NCBI RefSeq assembly: GCF_019249295.1
Contig: NZ_JAESDH010000001.1
Span: 62,001-126,000, forward strand
Source of the DNA: Alteromonas antoniana
GTDB lineage: Bacteria; Pseudomonadota; Gammaproteobacteria; Enterobacterales; Alteromonadaceae
Reading direction: 5' to 3'
Length of the DNA: 64,000 nucleotides
Part shown: positions 45,824 to 55,509 of the stretch, piece after piece
How the letters are laid out: every line of letters starts with the position of its first letter
How positions within the stretch are numbered: the first letter of the stretch is position 1
Translations under genes and position numbers: made by a program
The notes under the pieces: model-generated
Database searches by the model: none
Told to the model about the DNA's origin: nothing
The model's input: only the letters and a program-made list of their open reading frames with translations

Positions 45824-46345
45824 GTGTTGTTGTCAGTAATAAAATCCAGCCACCGAGTGCTGCCGCTTGTAGCGGCCGTTTCAATATTGTTTGCTATTGT
45901 GCTGATCAATTTTCTGAGCATACCTGATGAGCACACGCTCACCGCGACAGATATTGATACGTACCTTCACGCTCTGCGGTCGCTGGACTTATTCTGGATA
46001 ATCACTTCAGAGGATTTCTGGCTTATCACATTCTCCTCCGACGCCTTCTCTTCAGAAACGTTTCCCGCCTATCTCAATGCTTACAGTGCACTTTCGCTGC
46101 TGATTTTTTGCATTGGCCTGGTGACCTATCACCGCACCTTGTCTACTATCAAAGCGGGTCGTCTGTGCGGTTATTTCCTGGTTATGGGATGGATGCACCT
46201 GCTTCTTGCAAAGGGTGTATTGCTGTTTTCGGTTCCTGATAAGCTCATTGGCCCGGTACTGGCGGTAGGCACTTTATCTATCTTGTATTTTTCGCTGGCG
46301 GGCCTGGTTGCAGAGACCTATCGTTTCGTGAGGGGGCGCAAATGA
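45824..46345 (+). CDS. Four-helix membrane protein coupled to diguanylate cyclase
   Basis: 173 residues from a GTG at 45824, chosen because GGAAG lies just before it; a longer in-frame reading from ATG 45779 lacks one. Four hydrophobic segments (about 11-30, 80-100, 113-133, 140-160). Its last four bases overlap the start of the diguanylate cyclase gene, so the two are translationally coupled. A sensory or partner role for the cyclase is plausible. No family recognised. Confidence 0.7.
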   Translation: MLLSVIKSSHRVLPLVAAVSILFAIVLINFLSIPDEHTLTATDIDTYLHALRSLDLFWIITSEDFWLITFSSDAFSSETFPAYLNAYSALSLLIFCIGLVTYHRTLSTIKAGRLCGYFLVMGWMHLLLAKGVLLFSVPDKLIGPVLAVGTLSILYFSLAGLVAETYRFVRGRK

Positions 46346-47028
46346 AGGGGGCATTAACATTAACCGCGCTGTGCCTGTTGTTTTCCGGGACTGCCCTTGC
46401 TGCTGAACCCTGGCGGCAAATTGCCACGCACGCCACCATGCTGGCGATGGTATTATCAGTAAATCTGATATTCTTCTTTTTGCTTTTTTTACTATCCGCT
46501 ATCAGCAACAAACGTAAACGGTCCGCATTAACCGCGCTGACTGAGCAAGCCTATCTTGATCCCCTGACGGCTATTTTAAATCGCCGCGGTTTCGAGCGTC
46601 GACTCAACCATCAACATGTACAGCCGGGCTTTCTGATAGTTATTGATATTGACGACTTCAAAGTCATCAATGATACCTATGGACATGACGCCGGTGATCG
46701 CATTTTACGGGCAGTGGCGTCTCGCCTGAAGCAGACACTGCGACCAGAGGATATCGTTTCCCGTTTTGGCGGAGAGGAATTTGTGGTGTTTTGTAAAACA
46801 TCACATCTCAAAGAAGCCACGCGCCTCGGTAACCGGCTGGTTCAGGCCATAGCAGAAAGGCCTTTCGAGCTTCCGGAACAAAGAGGGCACGTCACGATTA
46901 CCGTGAGTGCGGGTGCCTCAGAACTCAGTGATCCGTCTTCCGCGTATCTGGGCGCTTACCGCACCGCAGATAAGCTGTTATATAAAGCAAAATCGTCTGG
47001 CAAAAACCGTTTAATACTTCCCGGTTAA
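46342..47028 (+). CDS. Membrane-anchored diguanylate cyclase (GGDEF)
   Basis: 228 residues. A signal-like N-terminal segment (1-21, ending ALA) and a membrane helix (33-56) are followed at once by a GGDEF domain (about 70-225). The active site reads GGEEF (143-147), and the inhibitory I-site RxxD is intact as Arg134-Pro-Glu-Asp137, exactly five residues before it. It should make cyclic di-GMP and be product-inhibited. There is no input domain of its own, so the overlapping upstream membrane protein is the obvious candidate for input. Confidence 0.92.
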   Translation: MKGALTLTALCLLFSGTALAAEPWRQIATHATMLAMVLSVNLIFFFLLFLLSAISNKRKRSALTALTEQAYLDPLTAILNRRGFERRLNHQHVQPGFLIVIDIDDFKVINDTYGHDAGDRILRAVASRLKQTLRPEDIVSRFGGEEFVVFCKTSHLKEATRLGNRLVQAIAERPFELPEQRGHVTITVSAGASELSDPSSAYLGAYRTADKLLYKAKSSGKNRLILPG

Positions 47029-47325
47029 CACTTCTGATTATCCCTGTTTCCACCGCACATCAGGATGATATGCGTTTGTGCCAAAGAACCTGGCAGTACT
47101 TTTCCCTTAAACAGATGCGCAGGACGCTGCCATAACGCTGCGGAAACAGACAACTTTTGAGTAGCCAGTTTAGTAGCAGCTGCGGGGTAACGTCCGACAA
47201 AGTAAATGGTCAGCATTAAGTAAACCCGTTTCGCTTACTATCCAAAAAGGTGTTTGAAACCTAACACTGATGTAAATCAACGATATTCTGCAGGTTGTTG
47301 CTAAGCTAGGGTCTGTTGATATGAG

Positions 47326-47595
47326 ATGAGACAGATGATTACAGCACTTAAGTGGATCATGGTTGTCGGTATTTTGCTGTTTCTAGGCGGTCATTACGTT
47401 GTTAGCTACTCCGGACTGCCTGAAACCTGGGGGATAAAAGGCCTCATGCTGGGCGCGTTTATGATGGCCATCGGGTTGGCGATGTCGTTGCCAACTAAGA
47501 TGTACCTTACATTTGTCTTTGTAAAAAAAGAAAACGAACGCCGCTCGTCGAAAAGAGCCGCGCTCGCGAGTCAGGATCAAACGGCGGCCGACTGA
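47326..47595 (+). CDS. Small two-helix membrane protein, unknown
   Basis: 89 residues (or 86 from ATG 47335). Two membrane helices (about 5-27 and 38-58) and a basic C-terminal tail (KKENERRSSKRAALAS). No family recognised. The 3' end overlaps the convergent ygjV gene by 19 bases, which is unusual but possible. The start has only a weak ribosome binding site. Confidence 0.6.
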   Translation: MRQMITALKWIMVVGILLFLGGHYVVSYSGLPETWGIKGLMLGAFMMAIGLAMSLPTKMYLTFVFVKKENERRSSKRAALASQDQTAAD

Positions 47596-48095
47596 ACCGT
47601 TCGCTTCAAACGCACCCAGTACCACAGGTTAGACATCGCAAAAAGCGACTCTGTCACCGCGACACCCCAGGTATGGGTAATCAGCGCATATACCGTGAAT
47701 ACTGCAGAACCAATTACCATACACATTCTCAGGCCAGCCTCACGGCAGTGAAGCTCTCCAAAGCGATAGAAAATAAAAGTAATCAGCGGCATCAGCTCCA
47801 GTAAACCAGTTTTACCGGACAAGTTATTAATAACCCCAATCAGCGCCGACATTATGACGATTAATACCGCAGTGATTTTACTGCTCACCAGCTTGTTAGT
47901 AATCAGTCGATAGGTAGTACTGATCCCCGCAACGGTAATCACCAACACGCCTCCCCAGGCTTGTTGAAATGCCAGTAGCGCGGCAATGGTGACGCACAGG
48001 CCAAGGTTCAGCAATAGCAGCTTTCGCTCGGTATTTGACCAAAATGAGGCAACGGCGAGAATAACCGGAAGCGTGTGAAAAATTAGCTCTGACAT
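47577..48095 (-). CDS. ygjV: YgjV family inner membrane protein
   Basis: 172 residues with five or so membrane helices. The motifs FWSNTERKLLLLNLGLCVT and ITHTWGVAVTESLFAMSN fit the YgjV family, whose function is unknown. It is convergent with the small membrane protein gene at 47326 and overlaps it by 19 bases. The short C-terminal tail ends in KRTVQSAAV. Confidence 0.8.
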   Translation of the reverse strand: MSELIFHTLPVILAVASFWSNTERKLLLLNLGLCVTIAALLAFQQAWGGVLVITVAGISTTYRLITNKLVSSKITAVLIVIMSALIGVINNLSGKTGLLELMPLITFIFYRFGELHCREAGLRMCMVIGSAVFTVYALITHTWGVAVTESLFAMSNLWYWVRLKRTVQSAAV

Positions 48096-48346
48096 AGTAC
48101 CCCTTCTGGTGTGATGAAATTTGCGCGCAGTCTAGCTGTCACGTGCGTTTGGGACAATAGTCAGAGCATGACAATTTGGTGATTTTTGATGCGCTTTGCG
48201 ACGAGTTGCATAGCAACGAGGTGTTTTGACACATTTACTCACGTTATTTGGCGCGTGGGTAAGGTAAAAGGCATTTAATTTGACTGGCCCATCCACTAGT
48301 ATGAGATGTACCTTTCTTACAATGATAACGACAGATAGGAAATAAC

Positions 48347-50530
48347 ATGGGTAAATTCAAAACGTCTCTCACTGCTATGGCAGTGGTTGTCGCGCTGGGT
48401 GCCTGCTCTGAGCAGAAAGCACCGGAAACAACAGCGCAAGCCGACAAACCGGCAGCCGCGGAGCAAGCATCTGATCAGCAGTTCGATAATGTGTTGCTGC
48501 AGGAGTTCAAAGGACCTTACGGCGGTGTTCCGGCGTTCGATAAAATGAATCTGGAAGATTTAAAACCCGCGCTTGAGAAAGCGATGGAGTTAAACCTCAA
48601 AGAAATCGAAGCCATTGCGAATAACAGCGACGCGCCTACTTTCGAAAATACCATCGTGGAAATGGAGCGTGCCGGCGAAGAACTCGGTCGCGTATTCACC
48701 TATTACGGTATCTGGAGCTCGAACAAATCAAGCCCGGAATTCCGTGAAATTCAGGCAGAGATGTCACCGAAGCTTTCAGCCTTTTTCAGCCAGATTACAC
48801 AAAATGAAAAGCTGTTTGAGCGCGTCCGCACTGTGTACGAAAGTGACGAAATGGAATCGCTGACGCCGGAAGAGCAGCGTGTTACCTGGATGACATACAA
48901 TGGTTTCGCCCGTAACGGCGCAACATTAGACGGTGAAGCGAAAGAGCGCTATGCCGCAATCAACCAGGAACTGGCCACACTGCATACCAAGTTTGCCAAT
49001 AACGTTCTGGCTGACGAAGAAAACTACGTTACCTATATCACGGAAGACCAGTTGGACGGACTGCCGGAGTCTTTCGTAAATGCGATCAAGACCGATGACG
49101 GTAAGTACGCTATCACGAACACACGTTCTTCTATGGATCCGTTCCTGACTTATTCCACCAATCGTGAGCTGCGCGAAAAAGTCTGGCGCACCTACTACGA
49201 TCGCGGCGATAACGGTGATGAGTTCGACAACAATGAGCTTATTAAGAAGATCCTGAAATTGCGTGATGAGCGCGTTGAGCTGCTTGGCTACGACGACTAC
49301 GCAACGTGGCGCCTGGAAGACCGTATGGCCAAAAACCCGGACAATGCCATGGACCTGATGATGAAAGTCTGGCCCGCAGCCATTGCCCGTGTGGAAGAAG
49401 AAGTGGCTGACATGCAGGCTATCGCCGACGAAGAAGGCGCTGATATCACGATTAAGCCGTGGGATTACCGTTTCTATGCAGAAAAAGTCCGCCAGGCAAA
49501 ATACGATCTGGATTCCAACGAAGTAAAAGAATATCTGCAGCTCGATAAGCTTCGCGAAGCGATGTTCTATGTGGCAGGCCGCCTGTTCAACTTTGATTTC
49601 ACACCGGTAGAAGAAGGCAAGGTGCCGGTATTCCACCCGGACGTGAAAGTCTGGGAAGTCACCGACAAAGATAGCGGTGAGCACATTGGTCTATGGTATC
49701 TGGACCCGTTCGCACGTCAGGGCAAGCGTTCAGGCGCATGGGCGACGACCTACCGCTCTTACACTACGTTTGATGGTAAGGAGACGGTATTGTCTTCTAA
49801 CAACTCAAACTTTGTAAAAGGTCCTGAAGGTCAGCCAACGCTGATTTCCTGGGATGATGCGGAAACCTATTTCCACGAGTTTGGTCACGCGCTGCATTTC
49901 TTAAGTGCAAAAGTGAAGTACCCAACCTCTCACTCTGGCGTTCGTGACTACACGGAATTCCAGTCACAGTTACTTGAGCGCTGGCTGACCACGGATGAGG
50001 TGATTGATCAGTATCTGGTTCACTACAAAACCGGCGAGCCTATCCCTGATGAGCTGGTAGCCAAAATCAAGAAGGCCTCAACCTTCAACGAAGGTTTCAA
50101 GACCACAGAGTACATGGCATCTGCCATCATGGATCTGAAGTATCACACTACCGATCCTGAGAATATTGACCCGGATACCTTCGAGCGTGAAGAACTGAAA
50201 AAGCTGAACATGCCTGAAGAAATCGTGATGCGTCACCGCAGCCCGCACTTCGGTCACGTATTCTCCGGTGAAGGTTACGCAGCAGCTTACTATGGCTACA
50301 TGTGGGCAGAAGTATTAACCGCAGATGCGGCAGAAGCCTTCGCAGAAGCACCGGGTGGTTTCTACGATGAAGAGCTTGGTGACCGTCTGGTTAAGTACCT
50401 GTTCTCAGTACGTAATGCCATGGATCCGGCGGAAGCATACCGCAAATTCCGTGGCCGCGACGCCAAAGTTGACGCACTAATGCGCGACCGTGGTTTCCCG
50501 GTACCTTCTGAAAAAGGTGACGACGAGTAA
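48347..50530 (+). CDS. M3 family metallopeptidase, lipoprotein (Dcp/oligopeptidase A-like)
   Basis: 727 residues. A lipoprotein signal (LGAC, lipidated Cys at about position 20) is followed by an acidic, Ala-rich linker and a complete M3 peptidase. The zinc site is His510-Glu511-x-x-His514 (YFHEFGHALHFL), with the third ligand expected about 25-30 residues on. It resembles peptidyl-dipeptidase Dcp, which removes C-terminal dipeptides. The lipid anchor places it in the envelope, unlike cytoplasmic E. coli Dcp. A terminator follows. Confidence 0.93.
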   Translation: MGKFKTSLTAMAVVVALGACSEQKAPETTAQADKPAAAEQASDQQFDNVLLQEFKGPYGGVPAFDKMNLEDLKPALEKAMELNLKEIEAIANNSDAPTFENTIVEMERAGEELGRVFTYYGIWSSNKSSPEFREIQAEMSPKLSAFFSQITQNEKLFERVRTVYESDEMESLTPEEQRVTWMTYNGFARNGATLDGEAKERYAAINQELATLHTKFANNVLADEENYVTYITEDQLDGLPESFVNAIKTDDGKYAITNTRSSMDPFLTYSTNRELREKVWRTYYDRGDNGDEFDNNELIKKILKLRDERVELLGYDDYATWRLEDRMAKNPDNAMDLMMKVWPAAIARVEEEVADMQAIADEEGADITIKPWDYRFYAEKVRQAKYDLDSNEVKEYLQLDKLREAMFYVAGRLFNFDFTPVEEGKVPVFHPDVKVWEVTDKDSGEHIGLWYLDPFARQGKRSGAWATTYRSYTTFDGKETVLSSNNSNFVKGPEGQPTLISWDDAETYFHEFGHALHFLSAKVKYPTSHSGVRDYTEFQSQLLERWLTTDEVIDQYLVHYKTGEPIPDELVAKIKKASTFNEGFKTTEYMASAIMDLKYHTTDPENIDPDTFEREELKKLNMPEEIVMRHRSPHFGHVFSGEGYAAAYYGYMWAEVLTADAAEAFAEAPGGFYDEELGDRLVKYLFSVRNAMDPAEAYRKFRGRDAKVDALMRDRGFPVPSEKGDDE

Positions 50531-50550
50531 ATCGTCCTCATCAGTTAGTG

Positions 50551-50580
50551 TTAAAAAGCCGCTTAGATAGCGGCTTTTTT
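50551..50580 (+). terminator. Rho-independent terminator of M3 peptidase gene
   Basis: About ten-base-pair stem (AAAAGCCGCT with AGCGGCTTTT) with a 6-base loop and a T-run, 25 bases after the stop. Confidence 0.85.
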
Positions 50581-50766
50581 ATTTCTGTTCCCTTCCGTTT
50601 TTGTATTACACTGACCATCTGGTCATAAAGCCTGTCCAGTCAAGCAATGCCAGAATGTGTCGATAATAATAAGAAGAACAACTCAGTCTGAACACAAACT
50701 GGTTTCGAATGGTGCTGAGCCTGCAGCCCACGTCCTGTGTAGTCTAAAGAACGCGTGGTAACAATA

Positions 50767-52686
50767 ATGACTTTCAGTTCATTAAGCATTAAACAAAAAC
50801 TCCTTTTCGCACTGATCATCGCAGTCTTGGCCTCGACCATACTGGTAGGCTCTATCAGTCAGTGGATTGCCAGAGATCTGATTACTGAGAATCTGGAAAC
50901 GATGCAATTACCTGCCATGGTGCAACAGGTAGGCAACCGGGTGGACAAAGAAGTCAGCGTGATGCAGACGGTAGCCCATAGTATTGCAACCAACCCGGAT
51001 TTAGTCGCATGGTCTGCCGCAGGTGCAGACAATGCAGGTGAAAAGCGCTTGGTTCGCTACTTAAAAGACATTGTTAACTACAATGATCTTACGGTTGCCT
51101 CGTTTGTCGATCGTGAAACCCATAATTACTGGAACCAGGACGGCTTTTTACGACAACTCAAAAACGACGAATTCGACGGCTGGTTTTTCGCATACAAAGA
51201 CAGCGGAAAAGCCGACTCTCTGAGTCTGTATAACGAACCCGGTGTGGGTTACCGCTTGTTTGCCAATTATCAACAGCTTAATGGCCGCGGCATGTCTGGT
51301 GTGGCCAAGTCAGTCGATGAACTGGTAGATATTCTAAACGGTGTCAGGCTGGCCGATTCCGGCGTGATTTACATGGTTGACGGTACGGGCACGGTTATCG
51401 CCCATCCAGATACAAGCTTGCTTGGCGATGCATCCATCAACGCCATCGCTGGCGGCAAGTCTGCAGGCTCATTACTGAGTCAGCAGGCTTTTACCATGGT
51501 AACCAGCGACATTGATGGTGAGGAAACGCTCTTTGCGAGTACCTTTATTAAGAGCGCAGGCTGGTACGTGATTGCGCAGGTACCGAAAGCGGAACTGTTT
51601 TCTGCCCTGGATGCAGCCAGCAGACATATTATTATCTGGTCTGGACTGGTTGCGGCACTATTCGCGTTCATTGGCATCTGGCTGGCCGCGAGTATTACTC
51701 GTCCACTGGAGCGCCTTGCGGATGCGTTTCAGGCATTGGGTAAGGGAGACGGCGATCTGTCAACGCGCCTTAACGTTCCCGAGCAGAAGGAAACCGCCCG
51801 ATTAGTAGAAGGCTTTAATCAGTTTATTGGTCATTTACATGACACTATCAGTAGTGTGGCGCAAACCAGTCAGCGTTTGCGGGAATCGGCGAGCGCCGTG
51901 GCAGGACAGTCACGCCACACCGAAAAAGTCAGTCAGACTCAGCGGGACCGCACTATTCAGGTGGCGACAGCGCTGACGGAAATGGGCAGCACGGTCGATG
52001 AGATCGCCAGTTCGGCCACACTTGCAGCCCAGAGAGCTCAGGAAGGCAGCCTGACTTCACAGGAGGGCCGTAGAGAAACCCAAACCGCTGTCGCGGCTAT
52101 TTCGTCGTTGTCGCGACAGGTTCGCCATGTCGCTGACGTGATCCAATCGCTGGATGCGCACACTACTGCTATTGGCGGCATACTGGACACAATCCGGGGA
52201 ATATCTGAACAAACCAACTTACTGGCGCTGAATGCCGCTATTGAGGCTGCCCGTGCCGGTGACCACGGTCGCGGCTTCTCCGTTGTTGCTGACGAGGTTA
52301 GAACACTTGCGCAGCGGGCGGCCAGCGCTACCGATGAGATACAGACTAAGATGGATACCTTCCAGCAGGCCTCGCAGGATGCCGTGTCACAAATGCATAC
52401 CAGCCGAGCTCAAACCGACGAAGTGGTTGCAGCAGCCAGTCGGATTGATGATCTGTTACAAACCGTGGCAGCGAATATTGAAGGTATTAATGACATCAAC
52501 ACCCAGGTCGCCACTGGTACCGAAGAACAATCGGTTGTCATTGAGGATATCAACAGAAATATTAATGATATCAGCGAAAGCAGCGAAGATAGCCTGGCGA
52601 CCGCTTCTGCGCTGGTGAAGGTAAGTGAACAACTGGACACGCTGGCAAACGATTTGGCAACGCAGGTCGAGCAGTTCAGGCTATAA
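50767..52686 (+). CDS. Methyl-accepting chemotaxis protein with Cache sensor domain
   Basis: 639 residues from the ATG at 50767 (a GTG at 50755 is an in-frame alternative). Two membrane helices (about 10-32 and 280-302) enclose a periplasmic dCache-like ligand domain (e.g. LARDLITEN-type helix, [19 protein letters not shown]). A HAMP domain (about 303-355) leads into the cytoplasmic signalling hairpin, whose tip reads [20 protein letters not shown]. There is no C-terminal CheR/CheB docking pentapeptide. Ligand unknown. Confidence 0.93.
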   Translation: MTFSSLSIKQKLLFALIIAVLASTILVGSISQWIARDLITENLETMQLPAMVQQVGNRVDKEVSVMQTVAHSIATNPDLVAWSAAGADNAGEKRLVRYLKDIVNYNDLTVASFVDRETHNYWNQDGFLRQLKNDEFDGWFFAYKDSGKADSLSLYNEPGVGYRLFANYQQLNGRGMSGVAKSVDELVDILNGVRLADSGVIYMVDGTGTVIAHPDTSLLGDASINAIAGGKSAGSLLSQQAFTMVTSDIDGEETLFASTFIKSAGWYVIAQVPKAELFSALDAASRHIIIWSGLVAALFAFIGIWLAASITRPLERLADAFQALGKGDGDLSTRLNVPEQKETARLVEGFNQFIGHLHDTISSVAQTSQRLRESASAVAGQSRHTEKVSQTQRDRTIQVATALTEMGSTVDEIASSATLAAQRAQEGSLTSQEGRRETQTAVAAISSLSRQVRHVADVIQSLDAHTTAIGGILDTIRGISEQTNLLALNAAIEAARAGDHGRGFSVVADEVRTLAQRAASATDEIQTKMDTFQQASQDAVSQMHTSRAQTDEVVAAASRIDDLLQTVAANIEGINDINTQVATGTEEQSVVIEDINRNINDISESSEDSLATASALVKVSEQLDTLANDLATQVEQFRL

Positions 52687-52925
52687 ATGCCGATACAGTA
52701 ACGCGCTTCGGTTAATACCACAGGAACTGACTACAACTTGTATAACTGAATACCCGCTAATTTCAGCGCAAAGTAAGGGGGTTGCCTCTCTTGTGGCACT
52801 CTGGCTGAGACCGAATGTGCAGTAGAGTGCGAAGAGGTAGTTTGACCGGCTGCTTCCCGAAATGTAAAACGGGGGCTGATATCACCGGCTATGACTAAAA
52901 AGAGAGGCTGGCGTGCGGTTAATCC

Positions 52926-52994
52926 GCTTTCGAAAATCAGAAATCGATGGCGTATCAGTTACTCTGCTTTCGAAAATCAGAAGGCGATAGCGTA
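52926..52994. repeat. 40-base direct repeat at 3' end of exported-protein gene
   Basis: Two copies of a 29-base segment (52926-52954 and 52966-52994), offset by exactly 40 bases and differing at three positions. Copy 2 covers the stop codon and last codons of the gene at 52977; copy 1 lies beyond the stop. This looks like a short tandem duplication. Confidence 0.8.
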
Positions 52995-53552
52995 TTGCAG
53001 GTTAATCTGGTTATCTTCGATTTCCTGCCACGTCTGGTTGTTCGTGGTACTGGCTTGCCAGTTCTCGCGGGTCAGCGATACTGACATACTGTGCGCCTCT
53101 TTCATTCCCGGCAGCGCCAAATGAAACCCTACTGACTGGCTGGTAGGTAGTGAAAGTTGCTCTGTCATCGGGGACGACATTTTCAATGACGTTCTGACTT
53201 TGTGACTGACACCTAACCGAAGCTCATCTACTGTCCACCAGGATATTACCTCGTACCCCTGTGATGTCACTTTCTGACTCAGCGCCCCAAAGCTAAGTTC
53301 ACCTTTGTCGTAGTGCATACTGGCTTCCAGTGCGAAAACCGGTGTGAACTGCTTACTAAAAGCGAGTTGATAAGCTTTCTGATTACATCCCTTGAAATGG
53401 ATCCGCTGCTTGGTGAAACTTACCGCCACGGTATCTTCCGCATTCACTGTATCGGAAAACCACTGGGCAGCGTTATCACCCAACTGGCCGGCCATGGCCG
53501 CAGGAGCGCAAAGTGCTGTGATCAGGCAGTATAGCCGACGCATCTTTTTCAT
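52977..53552 (-). CDS. Exported protein of unknown function, possibly beta-rich
   Basis: 191 residues from the second of tandem ATGs at 53552 (behind AGGAG). A signal peptide ends CAPAAMA-G (about residue 22). The mature part alternates polar and hydrophobic residues (VAVSFTKQRIHFKG, LGVSHKVRTSLKM, HSMSVSLTRENW) in a beta-strand pattern and ends in an aromatic residue (NLQYAIAF), as outer-membrane barrel proteins do. It is short for a porin. No family recognised; the 3' end is partly duplicated downstream. Confidence 0.65.
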   Translation of the reverse strand: MKKMRRLYCLITALCAPAAMAGQLGDNAAQWFSDTVNAEDTVAVSFTKQRIHFKGCNQKAYQLAFSKQFTPVFALEASMHYDKGELSFGALSQKVTSQGYEVISWWTVDELRLGVSHKVRTSLKMSSPMTEQLSLPTSQSVGFHLALPGMKEAHSMSVSLTRENWQASTTNNQTWQEIEDNQINLQYAIAF

Positions 53553-54000
53553 CATGTGCTCCTGTTTCACGTTTCGTCTTCAGGGCAAATTTCACCCAAT
53601 CTGTGCGCAAAGTATAACCAAACAAACAGAATATAAAGGTATCAGGATCCATGCGTTGGCATTCTAGCAAGGACGTAACTATTCCGATCCGCAGCATGAA
53701 AATGTCAGTTACGATCACGTGATTAAGATAAAAATATAATTTTTTCAATTACCTACACGCCCTTCTAAGCGCGCTTACTGTTCTCTGTTGCAACTGACTT
53801 TCCACGGAAGCTGACAACATAAATGAGTCAACTGATTTTTTATCCAATCAGGAAGAATAAAAACCACTAACTAACATGCACTTACGTGAAATTCAAAACG
53901 GTTTCGTTTTAATGTACTTATAAAAGCGTCGCACGGCGTAAGATTTTTTGTGGTTTACAGACTACCTGATTACGACCCATACAAATTCAGGTAGGAAAAC
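53553..54000. other. AT-rich intergenic region upstream of amidohydrolase
   Basis: 448 bases, AT-rich, between divergent genes. The last 40 bases carry an inverted repeat that overlaps the amidohydrolase ribosome binding site (53962-53994). No gene supported. Confidence 0.5.
53962..53994 (+). promoter_or_regulatory. Hairpin overlapping amidohydrolase ribosome binding site
   Basis: An 8-base inverted repeat CTACCTGA (53962-53969)/TCAGGTAG (53987-53994), its right arm running into the AGGA (53993-53996) before the ATG at 54001. If it folds in mRNA it would mask the site. Confidence 0.4.
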
Positions 54001-55443
54001 ATGCTTAGAAAAACCAGTCGCTTTTTTCTCTTAATGGCTCTCTCAGCTACATCGTCAATCGCCATAGCTAAAGAGTACCTTTTAGTTAATGCGAACATAA
54101 TAGTTCCCCACAATCAGACTGAACTTCACGACGGATGGGTGCATATCGTCGATGATAAAATTAAGGGAGTCGGGCACGGTCAACTCCCGCAGGTAAAAGA
54201 TCGCATTGATGTGCAAGGTGCTTTTATCATGCCCGGAATGATAGATAGCCATTTGCACCTGACAGCGGGCCCAATGACTGTCAGCGTGGTGGAAAACCAG
54301 CCTCATATCAGCATGAAAAGTAAGCCGGAAGTTACCCGGTTTCACGCGATGGCAGCTCTGTCATCTGGCATAACCTCTGCGTTCAGTCCTGCGGGCGACC
54401 CTATTGCGAACCAGCATTATGTGCAGATGCAGCAAGCCGGTGAATGGCTGGGGCCCTCACTTAAGTACGCGGGGCTGACCTTCGATCCCACTCCCATCGA
54501 AGGGGGGTCTGTATATCCGTCTACCCCTCAAGAATGGCAGCAAGAGATACAACGTCAAAAGTCGCTGGGAGTATCCTATATCAAGTTGTATCAGGGACTC
54601 AGTGTGCAGGAAGTTAACCTGGGCGTGTCATTGGCCCACGAGGCCGGGCTAAAAGCGATAGCTCATCTGGATAAAGTCAGTTGGCAGGAGGCCGTGGATG
54701 CGGGTATTGATGCCCTGACCCATGCTCTCCCTACCTCCGCAGATTTACTCCCCGAAGATGCCCGCGATGACTTTCTGGCGAGTCTTGCACCTATGAGTGC
54801 AAAGCATCTCTATCAATGGTTTGAGTGGGTGAATTTCGACGCGCCTCCCATGCAAAAACTAATTACGGATCTCGCTACGAAGGATGTATCTGTGGACTTA
54901 ACGCTGGTTGTGAATGAGATGATGTACTTCTATCCGGAAATCGACTCGCTGTACCCAGATGAACGCTGGTATCACCACCCTGAGGTCGCCGCTAACTGGA
55001 AGACAAATCTTGGCGCCTCCCTGTATGATTGGACAGATGAAGACTTTGAACGAGCACAATCCAGCTATAGTCAGGTAGAAACTTTTCTTCTTCGCCTGCA
55101 CGAAGCCAACGTGCCATTACTAATTGGATCCGACAGCTACTCTGGTGGTCCGGTATTTTGGCGAGAACTGGCCTTACACCAGAGAGCCGGGATTGAAAAC
55201 TGGGAGATTCTTCAGCTGATAACCAATAAAGCAGCCAGTCGACTAGCGCTGACTAAGAAAGGTAAAATAGCGGCAGGATATCAAGCTGATTTGGTGGTAA
55301 TGACTGACAACCCACTTAAAGATATAGGCGCAGTAAAAACAATTACGCAGGTGATTCAAAACGGTAACCGCTTCGATATTGGTAAGTTGCGACACAGACT
55401 GAGCGATCAGACATCAGAATTTGCGAGCAATAGCCTGCAATGA
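54001..55443 (+). CDS. Exported amidohydrolase family protein
   Basis: 480 residues with a signal peptide (1-23, ending SIAIA). The amidohydrolase metal site is visible in order: His-x-His (DSHLHLTAG), Lys in YIKLYQG, His in AIAHLDK, His in LTHALP and Asp in IGSDSYSG. The C-terminus returns to the composite beta domain (GKIAAGYQADLVVMTDNPL). Related periplasmic enzymes of marine bacteria act on imidazolone- or dipeptide-like amides; the substrate here is unknown. Codon use and lower GC than neighbours could hint at transfer. Confidence 0.9.
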   Translation: MLRKTSRFFLLMALSATSSIAIAKEYLLVNANIIVPHNQTELHDGWVHIVDDKIKGVGHGQLPQVKDRIDVQGAFIMPGMIDSHLHLTAGPMTVSVVENQPHISMKSKPEVTRFHAMAALSSGITSAFSPAGDPIANQHYVQMQQAGEWLGPSLKYAGLTFDPTPIEGGSVYPSTPQEWQQEIQRQKSLGVSYIKLYQGLSVQEVNLGVSLAHEAGLKAIAHLDKVSWQEAVDAGIDALTHALPTSADLLPEDARDDFLASLAPMSAKHLYQWFEWVNFDAPPMQKLITDLATKDVSVDLTLVVNEMMYFYPEIDSLYPDERWYHHPEVAANWKTNLGASLYDWTDEDFERAQSSYSQVETFLLRLHEANVPLLIGSDSYSGGPVFWRELALHQRAGIENWEILQLITNKAASRLALTKKGKIAAGYQADLVVMTDNPLKDIGAVKTITQVIQNGNRFDIGKLRHRLSDQTSEFASNSLQ

Positions 55444-55509
55444 GTTGAGACTATAAACGCTGATGTTTATCTAACTTAGGAAAAGCGGCCAGTAAAACAT
55501 ACTTATACA

